A DNA stretch of 64,000 nt from Hypomesus transpacificus (Eukaryota; Chordata; Actinopteri; Osmeriformes; Osmeridae), in assembly GCF_021917145.1 (NCBI RefSeq), contig NC_061061.1:3915390-3979389 (forward strand), in the 5' to 3' direction. A model generated the notes under the pieces. The model had not been told where the DNA came from, did no database searches, and worked only from the letters and a program-made list of their open reading frames with translations. The number at the start of each line of letters is the position of its first letter. Position 1 is the first letter of the stretch. Both the position numbers and the translations under genes were made by a program. Below are positions 1 through 11,000 of this stretch, piece by piece.

Positions 1-2051
1 ATACGTTCATGCTTTACCTTCTAGATATACATTTTTTATAATTGAACGTTATTGGGGTATATAAGCTACATAAAAATTGTAATATGGTTACAAAATGTAT
101 TGACTTTTAAATGAAAGCTATGTATTCAAAGCAAATGACGTTACGCAAAATGCAAAGTTCACATATATCCTCGATTATATTAGTTTAAATGGTTTATTCT
201 CTATTTTGTATTTCAAAAATAATGATGAGGCATTTAATGTTAATACGCTGCATACATTTTTTTTTTAAAATAACTATTTCCCTTAATAGGTTGCGGGGTT
301 TGAGTTTTTTAATATATTTTCTACAAAGCTTTGGACATATTTAGAAGGCTATATAGGATTGAATTTGAGCTGCCTAAATTAAATCCAAAAAGCTGTTGTC
401 CAATCGAAGAAACATAGGAATTAATCAGATAGTACATCTATCATGCTGTGTAATAAAGGAAGAGACATGGGTTAGGCAGATGATGTGATGAATAATCCCT
501 GGTCGTTTTAATTAACTTTTCGCTGTCCTGTAATGACCAAGCTGGTCAACAGACCCGGTCAATAAGCATGTTAATATCAAACAAATAAAACTACGGATGA
601 TTAAAAACCTCCTGCGTTATTAAATTTGAAATTCAAATGAAATTTATGCTGCCTGTGCACACTGCATGCTAATAGCGGGGATAGACCCTGAGTTCAACTG
701 CACGTATGGCCTACAAGCCTTTATTATGTAAGAGCCAAAGCTGTTATCATCACGTTTTTATGTAAGTTGTTAAGATCAAGAGAAGGTCAATATGGACTCG
801 GATGTCATCAACATGTATTTGTTTACTTATATTGATAGTAGGTCTACAGGTGTTAGTGAGAAAACGAAACGTTGAAATTGATAATAATAATGCGTTCTTA
901 ATACCTACGTGTTGCTGCAATACTTCATACCTAAAGTCATTTAACTAAGTTGCTTTTTTTATTTGGTTTACAAACAGAAAATGGAAGCCCTGACATTATT
1001 TTGTGGCTTATAGTCCCTTAGGACATACAATGCAGTTGAAAAGAAAATGTGAGCTGTTCCTCTAGGCACACCACGCACACACAAACACACACACACAGAG
1101 AATGCATTGTAATACACATATTTATCATATATATATATACATACACACACACACGTGCACACTCTCGTTAAAGTGTATAAGCTACACACACACACACACA
1201 CACACAAACACGGGTGCAAACACAGACAAAGACAAGTTCCAAAGTGAAAAGAACATAATCAAGAGTAATGATTTATTTTGTTGTACGTTTACTATTAACT
1301 TATGATGAAATTGTCCTATCTGGAGAGCAGTTTTAGGCAGATTTAATCAAACCTGTAGACGTAATTGATAGCAATTACAGTGAGTGAAAGTTCCCAAAGG
1401 TTAACTAATATTTTGGAGAGACAATGCAGCCTTTATATACTTCATAATCGTTGTTTATATGAACTAGGCCAGAAATAATTACACCAACTTCAATTTAAAA
1501 TGTCAGAGTATGTCATAGAATGTATCTAAAAGTGTATCTAATGCAACAGTTGCAGAGGTCTGACAACTGCAGATTAAATATATTTTAGATTGCCTGCAGC
1601 TGAAATGTCTTGTTTTACGAGTATACATTCAATTCAATAATAGCACAGGCAAAATGTCAATTAGAATGAGTATTCATATTCAAAACAGTAGCCTCTAACT
1701 ACAAGAATGAATGATAGCCTAACAAGTGCTTTCACATTTTCATCGTGATGAAATTCCAAGATGCTCTGTAAATTTCAATAAGTAGGCCTAATTCCTTTCA
1801 CTCTCATTTAACTTTACCTTCTTCCGTTCTTTTATTATGGAGGGGGTGGTGGAGGAGGTGGAGAACTGTCTGAAGTAGTCTATTGATGACCTCACGCTAG
1901 AATGTGGCAGTGTGGTGGTACAGAGGCGCTGATTGGTCGCCCGTGTCACAGCGGTACTTCAAAGCCGGAGAGGACCTACAATTGTGGTGGAATGGGCGGA
2001 ACATATCATTGTATTGCACACCTCTAAAAAAACAGTGCTCTGATTCATAAA
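1..2051. other. Upstream flank of sp8, no gene seen
   Basis: This is AT-rich non-coding DNA with no supported exon on either strand. It holds a compound CA/TA microsatellite (separate entry). The last 250 bp become less AT-rich and include an inverted CCAAT box (ATTGG at 1932-1936) about 120 bp upstream of a TATA-like element. The simplest reading is the sp8 5' regulatory region. Short reading frames at 968-1305 are products of the dinucleotide repeat. Confidence 0.7.
1070..1213. repeat. Compound CA/TA microsatellite
   Basis: Runs of CA (about 1070-1098, 1143-1156 and 1186-1206) are separated by a short TA run (about 1129-1140) and unique sequence. This is ordinary simple repeat. Confidence 0.9.
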
Positions 2052-2060
2052 TATAAAAAG
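2052..2060 (+). promoter_or_regulatory. Candidate TATA box of sp8
   Basis: TATAAAAAG lies 27 bp before the sp8 ATG at 2087, with an inverted CCAAT box at 1932-1936 upstream. At usual TATA-to-start spacing (25-30 bp) transcription would begin only a few bases before the ATG, so either the leader is very short or the true start lies elsewhere. The motif is seen; its use is inferred. Confidence 0.4.
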
Positions 2061-2086
2061 ATCCTCTGAGGAGGGCAGTTTTTGTG

Positions 2087-3990
2087 ATGGCAACTTCACT
2101 TCTAGGGGTGAGTCTAAGGGGTTTCTTGCTGGTTTAATTAGTTCTTTTATTGTCCAGCGGAGGGGATTAAACTTACTTCGGTCACAGTAGGAAAGACAGT
2201 TCGTTGATTATGTTTTAAGAAAAAGGGTCACAAGAAAAAAGCTCAGATTCATTTCACGACAAGGAGACGGGATAGAGCTTTCCCCTGATGTGGTCGAGAC
2301 GCGCATGTTTTCCTGCATGTCATATTTGACGTAAATTCGTTTAGTTATTGGTAATTTGGGGTGCGTTCTATATCATCACCATCTACAGGTAGGAAAATGT
2401 TACGTTTCTATGTTTGAACTGCTAGACTTGGATAATCCAGTGCAGTGAAACGTATCACTGTCTCGAGATTGTGTTGAAATAATGTTTTAGTCATTCCCTA
2501 ATTCTTAGGAAAGGAGTTGGAACTTTCAAACGCTATCGTGACAGTATTTTGAAAGTCGAATAACAACGGGATAACTAAACAAGCAACAATTGCACAGAAC
2601 TTGGTCAGTCACTTACAGTCACTTTCTTTTTCATTTCAGGAGGAGCCGCGGTTAGGATCGACTCCTTTAGCCATGTTGGCTGCTACATGTAACAAGATTG
2701 GGAGTCCGAGCCCTTCACCTTCGTCCATTTCGGATAATTCTTCATCGTTTGGAAAAGGCTTCCACCCGTGGAAGAGAGCGACTGCGAGCAGTTGCAGCTT
2801 GGGATCCGGCCTGTCCGGCTTTGGAGTGTCGCGTAACGGAGCCGGGCTATCGGATTCGTTCGGCGCCAACTGCTCCGGATCCAGTGCCTTCTCCCTCACC
2901 TCTGGTACTTCCTCCAGTTCCCACTTTGGAAATGACTATTCTGTATTTCAGGCCTCTGTTACAAACAGCGCTCAAGAACCCAGTCATCAGCCGGTTTTTA
3001 TTTCGAAAGTTCATACATCGGTGGACAGTCTGCAAGGTATATATCCCAGAATGAGCGTTGCGCATCCTTATGAGTCCTGGTTCAAATCCTCCCATCCTGG
3101 TATCCCCACAGGAGAGGTTGGCACCACCGGTGCATCTGCATGGTGGGACGTGGGAGCGGGCTGGATTGATGTTCAGAACCCAAACGGTGCGGCACTACAG
3201 TCGTCATTGCACTCCGGAGGACTCCAGACATCCTTACATTCTCCACTGGGAGGATACAATTCTGATTACTCGAGTTTAAGTCACTCTGCATTCAGTACAA
3301 GTCCTTCTCCTCATCTTTTGACAACCGGTCAGCACCTCATGGACGGATTCAAGCCGGTATTGTCGTCTTATCCGGACTCAAGTCCCTCTCCTTTAGCTGG
3401 TGCTGGGGGGACTATGCTGTCTGCGGGTCCCCCTGCATCTTTAGCTGGGTCTCCGAGATCGTCTGCGAGGCGCTACTCTGGTAGAGCCACATGTGACTGT
3501 CCCAACTGTCAGGAGGCTGAGAGACTTGGACCGGCGGGAGCGAGTCTCCGGAGAAAAGGTCTCCATAGTTGCCACATTCCCGGGTGTGGGAAGGTTTACG
3601 GTAAAACATCGCATCTCAAAGCGCACTTGAGGTGGCACACCGGAGAGAGACCGTTTGTCTGTAACTGGCTCTTCTGTGGAAAGAGATTCACACGCTCTGA
3701 TGAACTCCAGCGACACTTGCGAACACATACCGGAGAAAAAAGGTTCGCCTGTCCGGTCTGCAACAAGAGATTTATGCGTAGCGATCATTTAAGTAAACAT
3801 GTTAAAACACACAGTGCTGGGGGATCCGCTGGGTCTGGTTCCGGGGGCAGCGGGGGGGGGTAAACGGGGAAGTGATACTGACAGCGAGCACAGTGCACCA
3901 GGGAGTCCGCCTTGTCATTCCCCTGACCTGTTGCAACCTCCAGAGTCTGCCCCAGGGACAGGCATGAACGGCCTCTCTAACTCACTATAA
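2087..3990 (+). CDS. sp8: Sp8 zinc-finger transcription factor, with apparent frameshift near the 3' end
   Basis: This is an Sp/KLF-family nuclear activator that binds GC/GT boxes; Sp8 acts in limb outgrowth and brain patterning in vertebrates. Coding exon 1 is 2087-2107 (MATSLLG, donor GTGAGT at 2108). Exon 2 starts at 2640 after a pyrimidine tract and CAG and opens with [20 protein letters not shown], the Sp-box region. A Buttonhead box ([10 protein letters not shown], about 3491-3520) precedes three C2H2 fingers (about 3569-3815) with the Sp-type specificity residues [16 protein letters not shown] and RSDHLSKH. A run of nine G at 3852-3860 puts a TAA in frame at 3861-3863, giving 414 aa as written. 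The conserved Sp8 tail (GSDTDSEHS...[15 protein letters not shown]) continues in the next frame to TAA at 3988-3990; with one G fewer the product would be 456 aa. A homopolymer error is likelier than a true mutation. Sp8 rather than Sp9 is indicated by the FHPWKR and [14 protein letters not shown] segments. A start at MLAATCNK (2673) is an alternative isoform. Confidence 0.93.
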
Positions 3991-5070
3991 GTAGAATACC
4001 TGGTGGTAGATCAAATCCTTTTAAGGAATTGGGTAATAATATTACAGTGGACATGCTTTGTGTGCTCAATGTTCATATGTTGAACGATAAATAGCATTTC
4101 CCTGAGTTCATTAAGTGCGTAAGAATACTGATTATAATATCCTGCAATTCATTGTAAGCCCATTCACCACTTCGCACCCATTGTTTGCGTTTGTGGTAAA
4201 AAGCTCTAGGTATAAGGTTATTCTCGCACTCTTGGACACTTTGGCACAATTCAAAAACACTGACGCACATAGTGATCCAGGATAGGCTACATTGGGTCAT
4301 TGGTGGTTTTACGCAGCAGGGTTATAAGCAAGACATTTGTTTTCAGAAAGAAATATTGTTCCATCAATTAAGTGCTATGTGGCCTGCAATATCTTGTTAC
4401 TGCGGATGTACTTTTATTCAAAACCAAACTGTGGCACTTTATTATATACAGTAAATGATCCACGTGTGTCCTTCTCGACGGGCTGCTTTGTAAGAACAAA
4501 TCACTGTAGTGTGATAACGTTTTCGTTATGTCCTTATCTACCTTATTACATCACCTGTTTGATAATGGAAGAAAAGTTGTATCGCACATTGGTAATCGCT
4601 CCATACAATTAGAGCTTGACCAAGTTTGCAAGTAGCCAAATTTACTTACATTTCACGTTGCTGCAAATTGGTTGTAAATATGAGAATTGTAGGTTAGAAT
4701 ATTATTACACACCAGTGTAAAGGTGAGCTATGTATTTGTCCGGGAGACGATTTTGTATAGTAATTTCTAGTTGTACATTGGCTCTAGTAAATATCTGAAA
4801 ATGTACGGAAATGTATTTTGATTTTTTTTGTCAGGATATAAAAAAAATGTATTGTGGGAGTTATATTTAACCACGAGTTTTTCTTGTATTTTGGGGTCTA
4901 TCATTAGACGCACTTTGAATTTATTTGTAAGATTTCGACATTATTTACTGTTCACTCATTTAATTTAAGTAAGCATGTTTGTAAAGTGACGTTAATTTCA
5001 CATTGATAATTTCTCCGAGACTGGCTTTCTAATTCAAGCCACTCAATAAAGTCAGTATGGATTCAGAATC
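3991..5070 (+). other. sp8: sp8 3' UTR with poly(A) signal
   Basis: About 1.1 kb of AT-rich sequence follows the sp8 stop. An AATAAA hexamer sits at 5045-5050, followed within 45 bp by a T/GT-rich stretch, as expected for a cleavage site. There is no other gene here. The 3' end is inferred. Confidence 0.65.
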
Positions 5071-6520
5071 ACTCGTCGAATCAAGTCTGTTTGTTTGATT
5101 TTTGAGCGACGGAACTACAGGCAACTTTATATTGATTTATTATTGGGAATACCATTGTCCGTAAAATTGTAGCCAAATTTTGAGACACTGGAAAAGGCCT
5201 CAACACTCAAATCGGATAACAACACTTTTCATTGCTTTAAAAGTGCACATGGCCTTTTTCAAAGTTTTACTCAAGTTATTCTTTGATACATTTTTTGTTT
5301 TACTTTTCAAAAAATACATTTCAATTGATACATTATTTTTAAATTGATTAATTATTATAGTATTGTAATTTCCGTTACAACTCATTTCAAAAGATGTAAG
5401 CCTATAGCATGTAAAATGCATGTATGTTTTATTTTTGACAATATCTCAAAGGAGGTGGGGAATAGGTCCAGATTCACTGGTAGACGTAGGCCTACTCCAC
5501 TTACCTGAGTCAGTAAAAAAAAAAAATGATAGGCTTAATAGACGTAAATAGATTCAGTAGAATTTAATGACAATAATTTGCCTAAGAGTTCAGATGTTTT
5601 GCCTATATTGTTATATGTTTGACAAATAGCCTATAATTTGCTTCCATGCGCTTGGGGATTTTACATATTTGATTTTGAACTCACCTGAACTCGGAGCTGC
5701 TTCGTTAAATGTTTTGCACCTATTGTTATTTTGCTTGTGAAGTTTGCTGATGATACACTTGACCTTAAAAAACTGTAGGCTATTTACGTCGTCATCTTAT
5801 AGCTCTGTCAGGATGAGGATATCTAAATACAGTGAAGCTTTTAGTGCTACATTTGAAAAGCATCAGATTGCCCCCTACTTCTACTGGAAGTGTTATAAAT
5901 TCACCTACTTCATTTTAAAATGTGTGGCATATAGATTATATAGGCTTATTTTAGGATTTAGCTAGAGTGACAACATGGGGTCTTCCCTACTTAAGGAAAG
6001 TTGAGGTTAGTCAAATAACGCAAGAACCTTCTAAAAATCATTAAAAAAAAGGAACCACGTAAATGATGATCTGCCTTTTGAAGGCCAATTTCATTTCGTT
6101 TTAGTTGGTCAGACCAACCCAGTCACGAACTTGTGTCTTAGCCTTGCCTAAATTTGTTATAAGAACAGCTTAATTTGAGAAACCAACACATTTGGGATAT
6201 AATTAACGTATGTTAATTATATGTATAAAAGTGTATAAAAATGTATAAAAGCAGCACGCTCAACTTGAGAGTAAGGGATGCATTTAAAATAGGCCAAAGC
6301 ATGGCTGACACATTACTGAACTTGAAAAACCCATTAAAATAGTCTAATGGAACGTCTATTACGGTAAATACTACGCATGATAGAGAGCGCTTTATGGCAC
6401 AAAGAAAAGTAAACGCAAGTCTAGGAAAGTTTTCCAACGCCTCACTGAATTGGTTCGTTGTTTACGTGCGCCCTCTTGCGTTTTTTCTTCGTCCTTGCAC
6501 CATGTCAGAAGAACATAACT
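5071..6520. other. Intergenic, AT-rich, nothing recognised
   Basis: No coding potential or recognised element was found between sp8 and the repeat at 6521. The only local structure is three tandem TATAAAA-containing octamers at about 6220-6250, too short to interpret. Confidence 0.6.
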
Positions 6521-7569
6521 CATTGACTGTAAAAAGAATGGACGATGCGTCTCCACCAAGCCCCCACCCCTCGCCCCTCGGCTTGAAGCAACGGCCCCGG
6601 TGGAGTAGGTGGTATTGCATGTACGGTTAAGTTTCCGACTCTTCCGGTCGTTTTTATTTTATTAACTCCATTCAACATTTACAAAACTATCTCCCCCAAT
6701 AATTTTAGTTTGATTCTCGAACCTGGCTCATACTACTAGCTTTTTCATAGAAGAATTTTTCCCGATTTTTGTTAAGTTTGAAACCAATCCGAAATGGGTA
6801 AACTAGCAACCCATTTATTTGCTTAGTCAATGAAAGTTGCCTGCAAATGTGCTCCCGGATACTAACAGGGCACAAGCACAAAAGTTCACATTTGCCGATG
6901 GACGATTTACATGAGCTCTCGGAGCTAGGGAAAAAAAGAGCCACTGTTTAAAGCCAGACAGGAAGACACGGAAGTGGAAAGATGGCCGCGTCCAGTCTCG
7001 CGCTCTCACTTGCCTCACTGCGCCACTGAGCGCTTTTCATATAGGACGCCATCTTGGAAGACAAAAGTAGCTTACTCTAGTGATATTAACTCTATGGTCT
7101 CCACATCCTCCCACTGTACAAAAATGAAGCCAAGATATCCCGGATATAGGGGTGCTGCCATCTTGCGCTGGTGATGTCATTTGGAACCAGAGTCTGCGCA
7201 ATAGTGATCGGGTGGTGGAGCCGTGGTATCGAAGTCCCACCCATACACTCGCCCTACTCAAGCACACAATAGGCCCTAACCCATTTTTATATTGTCAAAT
7301 AACGAATTAAAAACAATCTGATCAGAAAAATAAGCACTTGATCAGGCATCAGTGTGAAAAGATTTACCTAAAATGACAGAAAACATCTTTGGAAAAAAAT
7401 ATTTAAAAATGTGATTTTTTTGTTTGGCTCATGTCCTTTCCGCTAACATTGAGGGTTGCTTTGAGGGGACGGGTAATGACATATACTGCAGCCATCCACC
7501 AGGGGGCGAACTATGTTTTGGCTTAACTTTTCAGAGATGTTGTACCGTCCATTCTTTTTACAGTCTATG
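6521..7569. mobile_element. Non-autonomous DNA transposon-like element with terminal inverted repeats
   Basis: The left end (about 6523-6550; GACTGTAAAAAGAATGGACG) is inverted at the right end (about 7540-7567), giving inverted repeats of roughly 28 bp with few mismatches around 1.05 kb. The right portion, with a CACCAGGGGGCG motif near 7497, resembles an abundant teleost interspersed repeat. No transposase frame is visible. Target duplications are not clear, so the superfamily is left open. Confidence 0.65.
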
Positions 7570-8043
7570 GTAGAACTCTTTAAAAGTGTGAATGAATTAT
7601 TCGGCAGTGCTTATGATTTCAGATGTAATTTGTAATTTGTGATTATTGTAACATACATTCATTCAGTGTACAATAGGCCTACCTAAAATACTTACAATTG
7701 TAAAAAAAAAAAAGAAGAAATAAAGCTAAATATAGGCTATGACATTCATTCATTACCTGCAAGTTATACAGACAATCATAGAAACATATATTATACAATT
7801 AAGGTGCCTCGGGTTATCCACCCACCATCCACCATACATGTGACATGTGACATGTGACATGTGACATGTGAGGTAGTTCCTTTTAACAAGCCCACTTTTA
7901 ACTCTTTAATCTATTACACTAAACTGTTGAGTGTAAAGTATACATTTTGTAATTATCTTAAACACTCAATGACAGCACAGTTATCGGAATCCTTGCAAAA
8001 TCATAATATGACATCTCCATTTATCGATTCACATAGTGTCTCT
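7570..8043. other. Intergenic and abcb5 3' UTR
   Basis: This holds the short 3' UTR of the minus-strand transporter. A minus-strand ATTAAA (plus-strand TTTAAT, 7905-7910) 135 bp past the stop is a candidate poly(A) signal. Five tandem copies of a 7-bp unit (ATGTGAC) occupy about 7836-7870. Confidence 0.5.
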
Positions 8044-11000
8044 TCAGTGAGAGACCTGCGCATTAACCAGGGCATAATAAGCCCCCTGTTTGGCCATCAA
8101 CTCGTTGTGTGTGCCCTGTTCAGACACCTGGCCATTCTGGATGACTGCTATCATGTCAGCGCTCTGGATGGTGGACAGACGGTGGGCGATGACAATACAG
8201 GTCCGGCCGAGACGGGCATCATCCAGAGCCTGCTGTACAATCTGGGACGAGAGAGAGAGCGAGAGAGAGAAAGAGAGAGAAAAAGAGAGAAAGAGAGAGA
8301 GAGAGCGAGGGAGAGAGAGAAAGAGCCAGAGCGAGAGAGCAAGAGAGAGAGGTAGAGAAAGAGAGAGAGAGGACACGTCCTTGTAGAGTGCTTGTGGATC
8401 CAACTTTGTACCTGCAAATTTGCTCTCCAGCAAACCCCATACAAGCTTTTGTTTGTGAGTTCAGGACAGACTGGCAGATGATACTCACTTTCTCACTCTC
8501 CGTGTCCAGGGCGGAGGTAGCCTCATCCAGAAGCAGCACCTTAGGCCGTCGGACCAGAGCCCGGGCGATAGCGATCCTCTGCTTCTGCCCTCCCGACAGC
8601 TGGGCTCCCTTATCCCCAACTCGCGTGTTGTATTTCTGACCAAGCAAACATTTCTCATTCGTATGAAGTCGTATGAACCTAACCTTCGGGATGATGTCTT
8701 ACTGTTCTGATAAAATCCCATGCTACGGCACGTCACATTCTGGGACATTCTTACCTCTGGAAGACCGAGTATGAAGTTGTGGATGTTGGCGCTCTTGGCT
8801 GCTTCCTCGACCTCCTCCTGAGACACCTGTCTGTCGTTGTCTCCGTATTGGATGTTCTCTGTGATGGTGCAGTCAAACAGGATGGGCTCCTGGGACACCA
8901 AGCCCAGCTGAGAACGCAGCCAGGCCAGATTCAAGCTCTTGATGTCAGCACCGTCAGCAAACTGAAATGAGGATACAAACACCACGGAAAAAGGGAGACG
9001 GGGATGATTCAATAGGCGTTTGTTTCTTGCTTTGGCTAAAAAGTGTTTGATAAATTCCTAGATGATATCAAATAAATGTATTGAGAAAGGGGTCAGATGG
9101 CTGAGCGGTTAGGGAGTTGGGATATTAATCAGAAGGTTGTTGGTTCGATTCCGGGCGTGCCAAATGACGTTGTGTCCTTGGGCAAGGCACTTCACCCTAC
9201 TTGCCTTGGGAAGAATGTCACTGTATTTACTGTAAGACGCTCTGGATAAGAGCGTCTGCTAAATGACTAAATGTAAATGTAAAAAAAGTCTAATAATTTT
9301 CAGGGGGCCTGTACTGAAAAGCAGGAGATTCTCAACAGTGTGTGTGCTGTGTACTGTTACTCTGATGGGGAGGAAGCGTACCACTTGTCCCTCAGCCGTG
9401 TCATAGAAGCGCTCCAGCAGCTGGATTGAGGTGCTCTTTCCACAGCCACTCTCGCCAACCAGGGCCAGCGTCTGGCCTGTCTTCACAGACACATCCAGAC
9501 CCTGCAGGACCCTCACATTCGACCGCGTGGGATAGGCAAAGTGGACGCCGCGGAAATCAATGTCCCCTGTGAAGTCTGTCTGGAAAAAAAGAAGAAGCAG
9601 GCAGAGAAAACATTCAGAAAGAACATCAAAGAAGCATCTAACATATAACTATAGTCTATAAGTTATTATAGACTATATATCACCATAGTTATAGCATATA
9701 ACTATCTTGTTCAATAAAGCCAAGAAAGGCCCCAAATAGATATCATAGTTTTTAGTTGTTGTTGTCATAGTTAATATGAACTAATGAAATGCTTGATGTT
9801 GTTTGAGGAAGGGTTGTGTGCCACTCACTGGCTTCTCCCCCTTGTCACTGTAGATGTCAATCTCTGGGCTCTTCTCCAGGAGGTCTAGGATCCTCTTCGC
9901 TGAGGTCTTGGCTTTTGCAAAGTCAGGAGCAAGAGAGGAAGACTCTCCGATATTCATGGCAGCAAACACAATCACAGAAAACACACTGCAAAACAAGAAC
10001 ATGGTTGTGGTTACCACACCTACAACTTGATTTGGCTGTTGTGTAATTTTCAAGAACTGGTTGTACCAGAATACTTACAGGAACACATTTTCATATTCGG
10101 TGTAGCAGTTAGCAATTAGCCAGGAGCCAAAACGAAAGATTGCTGCATTGACAAAGTAGGGGATGGCTTGGGCCAGGGCAAATGTTATGCCATACACAGG
10201 AGCTTTTATCAGACCAGATCTGTGGTGATGAATTGAAACATTTCATTGGAATCCCTTTAGTTCTTTTTGGTACAAAATAATTATTCTTATAATGTTCATT
10301 ACTTAACAAGGTGAAAAACCTTACTCATATGGTTTACGCAAGCTCTCCATGAACTTGCCAAAGAAGACATCCTCTCGCGTCAAAGCGACCACCGTTTTGA
10401 AGTTTTCAACCGTCTCAGTGGATATCTACAAAACAAACATGTAAAACCATGTAAAAATGTGTTTTCTCAATCTCACCGGCTTGCTAATGGCTTAAACAAC
10501 CATGGCTACCTTCCCAGACTGCTCCAGTGCCCCCTGGTCTTTAGAGGCATGTCCCGCCATGGCCCTCATCTGGATGAAGTTGGCACCGATGAGGAAGGGC
10601 ACACAGGCGAGGATGAGGAGGGTGAGCTGCCAGCTGTGGATGAAGGCCACCACAATGGCTATGGTGAGAGCACACACCGTGCTGGTGGCCAAGCCCAGCC
10701 TCGAACCAGCCGCCTACAAAATAGGATGTTACCAGGCAGAAATCATTCAACTATACTGTCATTCATCCAAAGAAGCACCGACTGAAAAGAGGTGTAAAAA
10801 CCAGGGTAGTGAGTCAGTGCTGAGATACCCACCGCCACTTGAGTGATCTAATACTAATTCTAATGTTCATCACCGTCTTTCTGACAGCCGGAAATGGTTC
10901 TCACCCCTTTAACCAGAGATGCGTCTGTGGCCAATTTGGTGGTTAGGACTCCCACGGCATTCTCATTGTCGTCAAACCAACTGATCTCCTAAGGAAGCAA

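Noticed and set aside
2601-2639. N-terminal extension of the long sp8 frame
   Set aside because: TTG start within the intron; the acceptor at 2638-2639 joins cleanly to the MATSLLG exon at 2087-2107.
7861-8355. 164-codon frame on + over the end of abcb5
   Set aside because: Antisense to the last abcb5 exon and then through a GA repeat; purely compositional.
9091-9165. tRNA-Leu-like gene
   Set aside because: A and B boxes are present but the cloverleaf is degenerate and the same head recurs with a fixed SINE body and tail at 34632, 37086 and 53240.
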